Source of the DNA: Actinopolymorpha sp. NPDC004070
Lineage (GTDB): Bacteria > Actinomycetota > Actinomycetes > Propionibacteriales > Actinopolymorphaceae
Assembly (NCBI RefSeq): GCF_040610475.1
Contig: NZ_JBEXMJ010000011.1
Span: 186,001 to 250,000, forward strand
Reading direction: 5' to 3'
Length of the DNA stretch: 64,000 nucleotides
Part shown: positions 8,235 to 17,849 of the stretch, piece after piece
Layout: the number at the start of each line of letters is the position of its first letter
Numbering within the stretch: the first letter of the stretch is position 1
Program-made: the position numbers and the translations under genes
The notes under the pieces: model-generated
Seen by the model: the letters and a program-made list of their open reading frames with translations, nothing else
Told to the model about the DNA's origin: nothing
Databases searched by the model: none

Positions 8235-8885
8235 ATGAAGTTCTACGCCGACCTGCCCGGGCGACGGGCCGCACAGATGCTGGCGGACGTGCTCAGCCTC
8301 GTCTGGATCTATCTGTCCGTACGCCTGATCGTCGCGGGATACGACCAGATGATCGGGTACGCCATCCCGGGGCAACGCCTGGAGACGGCCGGAACGGACA
8401 TCCAGGACAAGATGACCACGGCTGGGCGGGAGGTGTCCGGGACCCCGGTCGTGGGGGACGCGCTGCGGACGCCGTTCGAGACGATGGCCGGCACCGGGTC
8501 CTCGATCGCCGACACCGGGCGCACGGTGCAGGACTTCGTGCACCAGCTCGCCGTGGGGACCGCGGTCGTGCTGGGCCTCGTGTTGTTCGGGCTGTTGCTG
8601 GTCCGCCTCGCGTTCCGCGTCCGGTGGATCGTGCGGGCTACCTCGGCCAGCCGGCTGGCCAGTACGCCAGGTGGCATCTCGGCACTGGCACTGCGCGCCC
8701 TGGTCAACCGCCGGTACCGCCCGCTGGTCGCGGCTGCACCCGCGCTGGGTGACGCCTGGCGCCGCGGCGACCCCGAGTCCCTGCGCCGGCTCGCCTCGGT
8801 CGAACTCCACCGCCTCGGCCTCGAGCTCACCTCGGTAACTGGATCCGGGGCCGGCTCAGTGGCCGGCGCGGACCGCACGCGGTGA
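8235..8885 (+). CDS. Two-helix membrane protein of unknown function
   Basis: A 216-residue protein with one membrane segment near the start (AQMLADVLSLVWIYLSVRLI), a long extracytoplasmic or coiled region of about 80 residues (LETAGTDIQDKMTTAGREV and GSSIADTGRTVQDF), a second strong helix (VGTAVVLGLVLFGLLLVRLA) and a basic, helical C-terminal half. No family name can be given. ATG 8235 follows GAGGAGG at a good distance, and TAGGCT at 8197-8202 may be a -10 box. Its last 30 nt overlap the 3' end of the convergent AraC gene, so transcripts of the two genes would be antisense there. Confidence 0.75.
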   Translation: MKFYADLPGRRAAQMLADVLSLVWIYLSVRLIVAGYDQMIGYAIPGQRLETAGTDIQDKMTTAGREVSGTPVVGDALRTPFETMAGTGSSIADTGRTVQDFVHQLAVGTAVVLGLVLFGLLLVRLAFRVRWIVRATSASRLASTPGGISALALRALVNRRYRPLVAAAPALGDAWRRGDPESLRRLASVELHRLGLELTSVTGSGAGSVAGADRTR

Positions 8886-9707
8886 GGCGCCCAGCTCCCG
8901 CCTGCAGGCCTTGTTGAACGCCTGCAGGTCACCGATCCCGACCGAGGCCGCGATGGTCGGAATGGACAACGTGGACTCGCGCAGCAGGTGGCGGGCGCGT
9001 TCCAGCCGGCGCCTGCGGATGTGCGCGACCACGGTGTCGCCGGTCTCCGCGCGGAACAACCGGGTCAGGTGGTTGTGGGAGACGCCGGCCGCCCGGGCGA
9101 CGTCGGGGACGGTGATCGGGCTGGCCAGGTTGGCGGCGATGTAGGCGAACGCCCGGGCGACCGCGGCGTGCGGCCCGCCGTCGGTCGCGGCGCCGAGTTG
9201 CACGACGTTCCACAGCGCCGCCCACACCTGCGCGGTGGCCCGGGCCGGCGAGTCCGGCCAGGCCGCGACCGCGCGGGAGAGGAGCTCGGTCAGCTGCGGG
9301 GCGTCGGCGCCGGCGTCCTGCATCAGCGGCACGACCCGCGCCGGGCCGGTGGCCGGAAGCCGCAGGTGGGCGTACAGGTGCTCCGAACGTCCGCGGTAGA
9401 TGTACTGCACCTGTACGCCGGGAGGGATCAGGCTCACCCGGCCCGGCCGGATCACGTACGCCGAGCCGTCCACCACCAGGTCGGCGGAATAGCGGTACAG
9501 GTGGAACTGCCACATGTCCGGCAGCCGGAAGACGTCGCGGCGGCGGACCGTGCCGTGCACGCCGACGCCCATGCTCACGACCTGCGGCGGCTCCTCGATC
9601 CGGATCGCGACCTGCCCGGGCGGGACCAGACCGGGTCCGGCCAGCCCGGCCCCGGCGTGTCCGGCGTCGGCCAGCGCGGACCGGGTTGGGACAGCGTTCT
9701 CCGGCAC
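8856..9707 (-). CDS. AraC-family transcriptional regulator
   Basis: A 283-residue regulator. The N-terminal half (about residues 45-140) looks like a cupin-type sensor (RRRDVFRLPDMWQFHLYRY, then VIRPGRVSLIPPGVQVQY). The C-terminal 100 residues hold two helix-turn-helix units: ITVPDVARAAGVSHNHLTRL and STLSIPTIAASVGIGDLQAF, ending ACRRELGASPRAVR. The effector is unknown. It is divergent from the PhyH dioxygenase gene at 9855, the likely target. A 10-bp palindrome lies between them. The GTG at 9707 gives the full domain; no convincing ribosome site is seen and the start could be internal. Confidence 0.85.
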   Translation of the reverse strand: MPENAVPTRSALADAGHAGAGLAGPGLVPPGQVAIRIEEPPQVVSMGVGVHGTVRRRDVFRLPDMWQFHLYRYSADLVVDGSAYVIRPGRVSLIPPGVQVQYIYRGRSEHLYAHLRLPATGPARVVPLMQDAGADAPQLTELLSRAVAAWPDSPARATAQVWAALWNVVQLGAATDGGPHAAVARAFAYIAANLASPITVPDVARAAGVSHNHLTRLFRAETGDTVVAHIRRRRLERARHLLRESTLSIPTIAASVGIGDLQAFNKACRRELGASPRAVRAGH

Positions 9708-9739
9708 GGTGAAAAACTACCAGTAATGGTGATTGGAAC

Positions 9740-9749
9740 CCACGCGTGG
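9740..9749. promoter_or_regulatory. Palindrome in the AraC/PhyH divergent region
   Basis: The perfect 10-bp palindrome CCACGCGTGG lies midway between the AraC start (9707) and the PhyH start (9855), 16 nt before a TAGCGT hexamer (9766-9771) that could be the PhyH -10 box. An operator is plausible. AraC proteins more often use direct repeats, so another regulator could bind here. Confidence 0.35.
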
Positions 9750-9854
9750 AAAGGTGATCGCGGCCTAGCGTGGACGGGTGCCTACCAGCACGTCCGCCGG
9801 CAGCCTCCAGCTCGCCGGCGCCCACCGGCACACGCCCCGGCCCTCGGAGAGCAC

Positions 9855-10691
9855 ATGACCTTCCAGCCAGCCCGCGACCACCTGCTCACCTCGGTGCAGA
9901 TGGCGCACTTCGTCTCGCACGGCTCCCTCATCATGGAGGCGGTCGTCCCCGACGAGTTGAACGCCCAGGCGCTCGACGTCTTCCGCGCCGGCATCCCGGC
10001 GGTCCCGTACGGCACCTCCATCGAGGACTCCTTCCCCGAGGGCTCGTTCGCGCGCCGCCTGGTCGAGGTCCCCCAGATCGCGGGTGCCATCCACAGCCTG
10101 GTCGGCCCCGGCCCGACCATCGACCACCACGCGGTGCACATCCGCAGGCCGAGGGACGGCCAGGCGCAGCCGCTGCACGGCGACGCGATCATCGACGTAC
10201 GGCTGGACGCGTTCGACGTGCAGCTCATGTACTACCCGCAGGACGTCACGCTGGAGATGGGCGGAACGCTCAGCGTGCCGGGCAGCCACCTGCGCCGTAC
10301 GAACGAGAGCGACACCGGCCGCTACCAGAACCTCCGCGGCCAGACCCGGCTCACCTGCCCGGCGGGCACGGTCGTCTTCGTCCACCACGGCATCTGGCAC
10401 GGCGGCCGGCGCAACGACAGCGACATCGAGCGCTTCATGTTCAAGATCCGGTTCAACCCGACGGTGCGCCAGTTGCGGCTGTGGAACACCGACGACATCG
10501 ACAAGCCCGAGGTCGGTGAGAAGCTGCGTACCCGCTTCCCGTGGTACGAGCACGCGACCGGCCGGCTGGAGATCTACAACCGGGTCCAGATGTGGCGGGC
10601 GCTCACCGGCGACGACACCTTCGACATCGACTACTGGTCGACCAGGGTGAGCAACCGCCCGCAGCGGGTCGTCGCCACGGCCGGGCGCTGA
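9855..10691 (+). CDS. Phytanoyl-CoA dioxygenase (PhyH) family Fe(II)/2-oxoglutarate oxygenase
   Basis: A 278-residue non-heme iron oxygenase. The jelly-roll core shows the metal triad: H-x-D in LHGDAIID at about residue 115-120 and the distal His in HHGIWHGG, followed by an Arg further on (RFMFKIRF). Bacterial PhyH proteins hydroxylate diverse small molecules; the substrate here is unknown. ATG 9855 has GGAGAG 4 to 5 nt upstream. It is divergent from an AraC gene and followed after 65 nt by a small gene and then a terminator, so it probably forms a two-gene unit under AraC control (inference). Confidence 0.85.
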   Translation: MTFQPARDHLLTSVQMAHFVSHGSLIMEAVVPDELNAQALDVFRAGIPAVPYGTSIEDSFPEGSFARRLVEVPQIAGAIHSLVGPGPTIDHHAVHIRRPRDGQAQPLHGDAIIDVRLDAFDVQLMYYPQDVTLEMGGTLSVPGSHLRRTNESDTGRYQNLRGQTRLTCPAGTVVFVHHGIWHGGRRNDSDIERFMFKIRFNPTVRQLRLWNTDDIDKPEVGEKLRTRFPWYEHATGRLEIYNRVQMWRALTGDDTFDIDYWSTRVSNRPQRVVATAGR

Positions 10692-10756
10692 CGGCCTTCA
10701 CACCCCGGCCCACCGCGTCCACTCCGCGTCCACTCTTCATCTGGAGTCACTGATCC

Positions 10757-11089
10757 ATGAGCACCACGACCGAACAACTCTTCACCGCCGGACCGGACGG
10801 AGCGGGTGAGCAGGTCCTGCGCCAGCGGGTTCTCGTCCTCTACCTCGCCACGTCCGCACTGGACAGCAGCGTCGTCGGCTGGGCCAACTACGACGGGACC
10901 GGGCAGACCTCGCCGACGACCGGCGACAGCGACGAGCCGCCGTACGACACCGGCGTCGCCGCGTTGCGGGACGGCTGGCGGCTGATCCAGGCGTCGCAGC
11001 TCATCCCGCCCTATCCCGGCCACGAGTACGACGTGTCGTTCCTGAAGCACGAGTTCCTGTTCGAGAAGCTGGTGAACGTCGCCGGCTAG
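10757..11089 (+). CDS. Small protein of unknown function downstream of PhyH gene
   Basis: A 110-residue soluble protein, no family recognised. It has a central acidic, flexible segment (TGQTSPTTGDSDEPPYDTG) and a C-terminal part rich in aromatic residues (YPGHEYDVSFLKHEFLFEKL). ATG 10757 has GGAG 10 nt upstream. It lies 65 nt after the PhyH gene on the same strand and ahead of a strong terminator, so the two are probably co-transcribed. Confidence 0.75.
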   Translation: MSTTTEQLFTAGPDGAGEQVLRQRVLVLYLATSALDSSVVGWANYDGTGQTSPTTGDSDEPPYDTGVAALRDGWRLIQASQLIPPYPGHEYDVSFLKHEFLFEKLVNVAG

Positions 11090-11129
11090 GGTCCGCAGGA
11101 CAGCCCCAGGGCGTACGCCCCACTGGTCG

Positions 11130-11171
11130 GCGGTCTCCCGGGCGAGCGCGGCCTGACGCCCGGGAGACCGC
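11130..11171 (+). terminator. Rho-independent-like terminator of the PhyH unit
   Basis: GCGGTCTCCCGGGCG (11130-11144) pairs perfectly with 11157-11171 around a 12-nt loop; CTTTCT follows as a short U-rich tail. It lies 40 nt after the stop of the small gene at 11089. Confidence 0.9.
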
Positions 11172-11206
11172 TTTCTGACATCTTCACGGCATCGCGTCCG
11201 GCGGTG

Positions 11207-11235
11207 TTGACATCGACGTATTTCCGTCGTATCTC
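11207..11235 (+). promoter_or_regulatory. Sigma70-like promoter of the GGDEF gene
   Basis: TTGACA at 11207-11212 and TATCTC at 11230-11235 are separated by 17 nt. The start codon of the diguanylate cyclase lies 39 nt further on. The -35 box is a perfect consensus match, rare in such GC-rich DNA. Confidence 0.6.
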
Positions 11236-11274
11236 CACCTGGCAAAGAACCCAGAGAGATCCTACGGTTACGCA

Positions 11275-12963
11275 ATGGCAGATCGAGCCGCTCACCGGGT
11301 GCGGAGCTGGGGGCTGTGGGCGCTCCCCGCTCCGGCCATGGTGTTCCTTCTGCTGGTCGAGTTGACCGCGCTCGTCTGTGCCGCCGGTCTGCTGAGCGAC
11401 CGCGCCGCGTTCGGCGGAACCATGACCGCGGTGATCCTGGGCGCCTGCGGCGTGGTCAGCGTCGAGGGCGCCCGGCGGGTCGAACGCCGTCGGCGCCGGG
11501 GCGGGGCGCTGCACAAGGACCTGCAGCCGGTGTGGATGATCGCCGCCGCGATCGCGTTGCCGGCGGCCACCGCCCTGGTGTGCGTCGTGGCACTGCGGCT
11601 GTGGTGGCGGGTGCGCGCGAGCAGGTGTATCCCGCACCGCTGGGTGTTCTCCACCGCTGTGGCGATGCTGGCCGCAGCGTTCGCGCACTCGACGTACGTC
11701 ACGGTGGACGGCGCCCTGACCAACGGCGACTGGTCGCCGCGGCAGGTGCCGATCCTCGCGATGGTCGCCGCCGCGGTGGTGTTCATCGCCGTCGACGCCG
11801 TTCTGTGCGCGGTCGTCATCCGCCTTCTGGACCCGGCCAGCACCCCCAGCGAGATGTTCGGCGACCGGGCCGGCTTCACCGTCGACGCGGTGGCGGCCGG
11901 GCTGGGGTGCCTGGTGGCGGCGGCCTCGATGGTGACGCCGTGGGCGGGCATCCTCGGCGTATCGATCACGCTCGCCGGCCAACGCGCCCTGCTGCTCGGC
12001 CAACTGGAGTCCGAGGCGTCCACCGACGGCAAGACCGAGTTGACGAACTTCCCCCGTTGGCGGCAGGAGGTCGAGGAACTCCTCGACCGGGCCCGCCGCC
12101 GGGATGGCAGGTTCGCGATCCTGCTCGCCGACATCGACCACTTCAAGCTCATCAACGACCACCACGGCCACCTCGCGGGCGACCACGTCCTGCGCCAGGT
12201 CGCCGACCGGATCCGGAGCGTGATCCGGTCGGCCGACGTCGCCGGCCGGTTCGGTGGGGAGGAGTTCGTCATCGGCATGCCCGACGTGGACGTACGCCAT
12301 GCCGTCGGCGCGGCCCACCGGCTGCGGTCGGCGATCTCCGACGCCCGGCTGCCGCTGCGCACGCGTGACTCCGGCGACTCCGACAGCTCTGGCGACTCCG
12401 ACGACTCCGGCGACCTCCGAGAGGCCGCGCTTCCCGCCGGCGCGGACTGGGTCCGGCTCACCGTCTCGGTGGGAGTGGCGGTCTACCCCGTGGACGGAAC
12501 GACCCTCGACCAGTTGCTGGAGTTCGCCGACCGTGGGCTGTACGCGGCCAAGACCGCCGGCCGGGACCGCGTCTCCCGCGGGCTGCCGCCGGCTGGCGAG
12601 GTCCTCCCGGCGACCGGCTCCCTCGACGACTCCGCGGACGGTTCCGGAGCCGACCCGCTCCCCGGACCAGTGGCCGGGCCAGTGGCCGGGTCAACTGTCG
12701 GATCGGTTGTCTCGCAGGGCGAATCGGTGCTGCCGCGGACGGGCGCGGCACTGCCGCACCCCGGCTCGGCGCCGGCCTCCGCCGACGATCTCGTCCGAGC
12801 CGATGCCGGCTTCCCGGCGGGTGCGGGCGTGCCGAGGGAACGCGTCTCGGGAACGAACTCGCGTCCGCCCGGCAGACACGCCCGGCCAGGACGCCACGCC
12901 CTGCCGGGCCTGCCTCCCGAGCAACCCACCGATCCCGGGCACCTGACAGCATCCTCGTCGTGA
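11275..12963 (+). CDS. Membrane-bound diguanylate cyclase (GGDEF protein)
   Basis: A 562-residue protein that would make cyclic di-GMP from two GTP. The first 245 residues hold about seven or eight membrane helices (from LPAPAMVFLLLVELTALVCA to AGLGCLVAAASMV). The GGDEF domain spans about 255-430: substrate motif DIDHFKLINDHHGHLAGD, active site FGGEEF, and RSAD five residues before GGEEF, which is the RxxD product-inhibition site. Inside the domain is an odd Ser/Asp/Gly insert (DSGDSDSSGDSDDSGD). After it comes a 150-residue Pro/Gly/Ser-rich tail with PVAGPVAGS repeats and no fold in sight. No EAL domain is present. It has its own promoter and a hairpin behind it. Confidence 0.9.
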   Translation: MADRAAHRVRSWGLWALPAPAMVFLLLVELTALVCAAGLLSDRAAFGGTMTAVILGACGVVSVEGARRVERRRRRGGALHKDLQPVWMIAAAIALPAATALVCVVALRLWWRVRASRCIPHRWVFSTAVAMLAAAFAHSTYVTVDGALTNGDWSPRQVPILAMVAAAVVFIAVDAVLCAVVIRLLDPASTPSEMFGDRAGFTVDAVAAGLGCLVAAASMVTPWAGILGVSITLAGQRALLLGQLESEASTDGKTELTNFPRWRQEVEELLDRARRRDGRFAILLADIDHFKLINDHHGHLAGDHVLRQVADRIRSVIRSADVAGRFGGEEFVIGMPDVDVRHAVGAAHRLRSAISDARLPLRTRDSGDSDSSGDSDDSGDLREAALPAGADWVRLTVSVGVAVYPVDGTTLDQLLEFADRGLYAAKTAGRDRVSRGLPPAGEVLPATGSLDDSADGSGADPLPGPVAGPVAGSTVGSVVSQGESVLPRTGAALPHPGSAPASADDLVRADAGFPAGAGVPRERVSGTNSRPPGRHARPGRHALPGLPPEQPTDPGHLTASSS

Positions 12964-12994
12964 CCGACCGCTGGTAGTGACCCTACGCAGGCGA

Positions 12995-13037
12995 AAGCGC
13001 CCGGGACAGATCGGCCAGGTGACCGTCCCGGGCGCTT
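12995..13037. terminator. Hairpin between GGDEF and subtilisin genes
   Basis: AAGCGCCCGGGAC (12995-13007) pairs perfectly with 13025-13037 around a 17-nt loop in the gap between two convergent genes; it can serve both. Confidence 0.8.
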
Positions 13038-13069
13038 CCGCGACCCCTCCCTGCGCGGCTTCGAAGCTG

Positions 13070-14311
13070 TTAGAAGCGGGTGTAGAGCAGGAGGTTCGGC
13101 GAACCCGTACGCGCGTTTCCGACCACGCCCTGGGTGGCCGCACCGACCAGTGCGTTACGAACGCTCGCCGGCGAGGCGCTCGGGTGGCCCTGCAGGTACA
13201 GCGCCGCCGCGCCGGTCACGTGCGGTGTGGCCATGGACGTACCGCTGATGGTGTTGGTCGCGGTGTCGCTGGTGTTCCACGTCGAGGTGATCGACGAGCC
13301 GGGCGCGAACAGGTCCAGGCAGGAGCCGTAGTTGGAGTACGAAGCTCGCGCGTCGGTCGAGGTGGTGGCACCCACGGTGACCGCCGCGGCGACCCTGGCC
13401 GGCGAGGTCCGGCTGGCGTTGGTGTGGGAGTTGCCGGCGGCCACGGAGTAGGTCACGCCTTCGGCGATGGAGTTGGTGACCGCGTTGTCCAGCGAGGTGG
13501 AGGCGCCCCCACCGAGGCTCATGTTCGCCACCGCCGGGCTGCCGGAGGAGTGGTTGGAGGTGACCCAGTTGATCCCGGCGATCACACCGGAGGTGGTGCC
13601 GCTGCCGTTGCAGTCGAGCACCCGCACGCCGACCAGCCGCACCGCCTTGGCCACGCCGTACGTCGCGCTGCCCACGGTGCCCGAGACGTGCGTGCCATGG
13701 CCGTTGCAGTCGTCGGCGCTACCGCCGTCTACCGCGTCGTAACCGCTCACCGCGCGCCCGCCGAACTGCTGGTGGCTGAACCGGATGCCGGTGTCGATGA
13801 TGTACGCGGTGACGCCGGAACCGGTCGCGGTGTAGACGTAGCTGTTGTTCAGCGGCAGGGTGCGCTGGTCGATCCGGTCCAGTCCCCAGGTCGCGGGCGA
13901 CTGCGTGGTGTCGACGCTGACCCGCTGGTCGGCCTCGACGTACTTCACGTTCGGGTTGGCCCGGACCTTCGCCAGCGCGGGCCCGGACAGGGTGGCAGCG
14001 AACCCCTTCAGCGCTGTGGCGTAGCTGTGGTGCACCCGGGCGCCGGCCGCGACCGCCTGGCCGCGTACGGAACGCACCTTCGCCGCCGAGGCCGAGTCGT
14101 CCAGGACGACGATGTAGTGACCCTTCACGGCAGTCGCCTGCTGGGTCGCGAGCAACGGTGCCGGACTCGGCCGCGGGCCGGCCGCGTTCGCCACACTCGC
14201 GGCGCCGACGGCCCCGGAGGTGCCGAGCGTCGCCAGGAGCGCGGCGGCGAGAGCGGCGAGCGGACGGCGCCAGGGCCGCCCCGAGTTCGTCGTCGATGAC
14301 CTCCACGACAT
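13070..14311 (-). CDS. Secreted S8 serine protease (aqualysin/proteinase K type)
   Basis: A 413-residue subtilase. A signal peptide (RPWRRPLAALAAALLATLG, then AVGAASVANA) is followed by an I9 inhibitor-type propeptide (GHYIVVLDDSASAAKVRSV, ending NVKYVEADQRV). The mature domain begins near WGLDRIDQRTLPLN. The catalytic triad is Asp in IIDTGIRFSH, His in NGHGTHVSGTVG and Ser in SGTSMATPHVTGAAAL; Asn of the oxyanion hole is in VAAGNSHTNAS. It is an extracellular protein-degrading enzyme with no extra binding domain. ATG 14311 has GGAGG 4 to 5 nt upstream. Confidence 0.95.
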   Translation of the reverse strand: MSWRSSTTNSGRPWRRPLAALAAALLATLGTSGAVGAASVANAAGPRPSPAPLLATQQATAVKGHYIVVLDDSASAAKVRSVRGQAVAAGARVHHSYATALKGFAATLSGPALAKVRANPNVKYVEADQRVSVDTTQSPATWGLDRIDQRTLPLNNSYVYTATGSGVTAYIIDTGIRFSHQQFGGRAVSGYDAVDGGSADDCNGHGTHVSGTVGSATYGVAKAVRLVGVRVLDCNGSGTTSGVIAGINWVTSNHSSGSPAVANMSLGGGASTSLDNAVTNSIAEGVTYSVAAGNSHTNASRTSPARVAAAVTVGATTSTDARASYSNYGSCLDLFAPGSSITSTWNTSDTATNTISGTSMATPHVTGAAALYLQGHPSASPASVRNALVGAATQGVVGNARTGSPNLLLYTRF

Positions 14312-14492
14312 GGAGCCTCCTCATGGGTACGAGCCCGGCGGAGGCTGGGGCGCGCCACCGATGGACACTCTCCGTCGCCTCCACGCCGCACTGCGTCGGA
14401 CTGACCGCATGTGTACGGGATCTCGGGGCCTTTGTCCATAGCTGCCCCGGTGACCGACAGGAAGTTTGCACAGTCCGGAAGGTGCCGCAACA

Positions 14493-14511
14493 TCCCGTTC
14501 ACGGAACGGGA
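14493..14511 (-). terminator. Small hairpin downstream of the gene remnant
   Basis: TCCCGTTC (14493-14500) pairs with GAACGGGA (14504-14511) around a 3-nt loop, 9 nt beyond the stop codon of the remnant ending at 14520 on the minus strand. It may be the old terminator of that gene. Confidence 0.4.
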
Positions 14512-14519
14512 CCGAACGC

Positions 14520-14720
14520 TCAGGTGGTGACCCGGCCGTACCGGCGCACCTCGGTCCACCCGACACCCAGCGCGAGCGTGCGATGCGGGCGGTCGGCCAG
14601 CGCCTCGTCGACGAAACCGCGAGGTCGAGTTCGGCGTCACCGGCCAGGACCACCACCCTGGTGTCGCCGACGACGCGAAGTCCGCCGGCCACGTACGACA
14701 CTTCCACCGGCGAAGCCGTC
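14520..14720 (-). pseudogene. Frameshifted 3' remnant of an unidentified gene
   Basis: On the minus strand one frame reads VEVSYVAGGLRVVGDTRVVV and LAGDAELDLA. From about 14618 the protein-like sequence continues in the next frame as FVDEALADRPHRTLALGVGW and TEVRRYGRVTT, then a stop at 14520-14522. The two halves join into a plausible protein C-terminus only if one base is restored near 14618. A hairpin follows the stop. The family was not recognised. The rest of the 533-nt gap between the subtilisin gene and cbbL holds no supportable gene; the cbbL promoter should lie in its right half, but no clear -35/-10 pair was identified. Confidence 0.45.
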
Positions 14721-14757
14721 CACCATCGGGCAGCCGATCGAACCCGCTCGTGAGTAG

Positions 14758-16290
<1,533 letters not shown>

Positions 16291-16324
16291 GCCCACCGGC
16301 AGGCAGAACGCGAGGACGGATCGC

Positions 16325-16777
16325 ATGCGGATCACCCAGGGCACCTTCTCCTATCTCCCCGACCTCACCGACGAGGACATCGAGAAGCAGATCCAGTACG
16401 CCCTCGACCAGGGCTGGTCGCTCGCGGTCGAGTTCACCGACGACCCGCATCCGCGCAACCACTACTGGGACATGTGGGGGCTGCCGATGTTCGACCTGCG
16501 CGACGCGGGCGGCGTGCTCTACGAGGTGAACGAGTGCCGGCGGGCGTACCCGGCGCGCTACGTCCGGGTGAACGCCTACGACGCCACGCACGAACGCCAG
16601 ACCACCGCGCTGTCGTTCATCGTCAACCGGCCGGCCATCGAGCCCGGCTTCCGGGTGGTCCGCGAAGAAGGCCCGGATCGGCGGCTGCGCTACACGATCG
16701 CGTCGTACGCCGCCGACCGGCCGACGGGCGACCGCTACCCCAACGGCGACCACCCGGACGGCGGCAGCTCGAAGTGA
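16325..16777 (+). CDS. cbbS: RuBisCO small subunit, red-type
   Basis: A 150-residue small subunit of the L8S8 enzyme. The start [19 protein letters not shown] is typical of form IC/ID small subunits, followed by [20 protein letters not shown] and the conserved [15 protein letters not shown]. The extended C-terminal part (about residues 95-130, including [20 protein letters not shown]) would form the beta-hairpin extension that red-type enzymes use to build the central channel. The gene lies 34 nt after cbbL with GAGGACGG upstream and 40 nt before cbbX, so the three form an operon. Confidence 0.95.
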   Translation: MRITQGTFSYLPDLTDEDIEKQIQYALDQGWSLAVEFTDDPHPRNHYWDMWGLPMFDLRDAGGVLYEVNECRRAYPARYVRVNAYDATHERQTTALSFIVNRPAIEPGFRVVREEGPDRRLRYTIASYAADRPTGDRYPNGDHPDGGSSK

Positions 16778-16817
16778 GGCCGGTCGACGTGGGGCCGGAC
16801 GACGGGAGCAGGGCCAC

Positions 16818-17837
16818 GTGAGCGGGGGGGACGAGCGGCGGCGCGGGTTCGGGATGCCGACGCCCCGTCGCTCCGCTGCCGGCGGCGACGGGGCGTCGGC
16901 AGAAGCGGGCGAAGCCCCCGACGGTGGTGCACCGTCGACAGACGGGAGGTCCGTCGAGCCGTTGCCGGCCGACGCCTCCGTCGACCTCGCCGCCGAACGC
17001 CGGGCAGCCGGCATCGACGCGATCCTGGACTCCCTGGACGCCGAACTGGTCGGCCTGCGCCAGGTGAAGACCCGCATCCGGGAACTCGCGGCCCTGCTGC
17101 TGGTGGACCGCGTACGCCAGCGGTTCGCGCTGATGTCGTCCCGGCCCAGCCTGCACATGTCGTTCACCGGAAGCCCCGGCACCGGCAAGACGACCGTCGC
17201 CCTGCGCATGGCCGAACTCCTGCACAGGTTGGGCTGCATCGACCGCGGCCACCTGGTCGCGGTCACCCGGGACGACCTGGTGGGCCAGTACGTCGGGCAC
17301 ACCGCGCCGAAGACCAAGGAGGTGATCAAGCGCGCGATGGGCGGGGTGCTGTTCATCGACGAGGCGTACTACCTCTACCGGGCCGAGAACGAACGCGACT
17401 ACGGCCAGGAGGCGATCGAGATCCTCCTGCAGGTGATGGAGAGTCAGCGCGACCGGTTGGTGGTGATCCTCGCCGGCTACAAGGACCGGATGGACTCCTT
17501 CTTCGCCTCCAACCCGGGCATGAGCTCGCGGCTCGCCCACCACCTCGACTTCCCCGACTACGACCTGGACGAGCTCGCCGCGATCGCCCGGCTGATGCTG
17601 GCGCAGGAGCACTACGAGTTCACCCCGGAGGCGGAGCGGACCTTCCGTGACTACCTGGAGCGGCGCATGCGCCAGCCGCGGTTCGCCAACGCACGTAGCG
17701 TTCGCAACGCGCTGGAACGTGCCCGGCTGCGGCAGGCGAACAGGCTGCTCGACGCGACCGGGCGCACCTGGCGCCGGGAGGACCTGATGCGGTTCGAGCC
17801 GGAGGACTTCCTCGCCAGCCGGGTGTTCGCGCAGTGA
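16818..17837 (+). CDS. cbbX: Red-type RuBisCO activase, AAA+ protein CbbX
   Basis: A 339-residue AAA+ ATPase that remodels inhibited red-type RuBisCO by pulling on the CbbL C-terminus (established for Rhodobacter CbbX). The first 60 residues are low-complexity and probably unstructured. The core then has [20 protein letters not shown], Walker [10 protein letters not shown] at about 118-126, the pore-loop region [15 protein letters not shown], Walker [14 protein letters not shown], and the sensor/arginine part [14 protein letters not shown]. The match to the CbbX family is strong through the C-terminal lid. GTG 16818 is the start. It ends 12 nt from the 3' end of the convergent phosphoribulokinase gene with no hairpin between. 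Confidence 0.95.
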   Translation: MSGGDERRRGFGMPTPRRSAAGGDGASAEAGEAPDGGAPSTDGRSVEPLPADASVDLAAERRAAGIDAILDSLDAELVGLRQVKTRIRELAALLLVDRVRQRFALMSSRPSLHMSFTGSPGTGKTTVALRMAELLHRLGCIDRGHLVAVTRDDLVGQYVGHTAPKTKEVIKRAMGGVLFIDEAYYLYRAENERDYGQEAIEILLQVMESQRDRLVVILAGYKDRMDSFFASNPGMSSRLAHHLDFPDYDLDELAAIARLMLAQEHYEFTPEAERTFRDYLERRMRQPRFANARSVRNALERARLRQANRLLDATGRTWRREDLMRFEPEDFLASRVFAQ

Positions 17838-17849
17838 CCGGTACGGATG

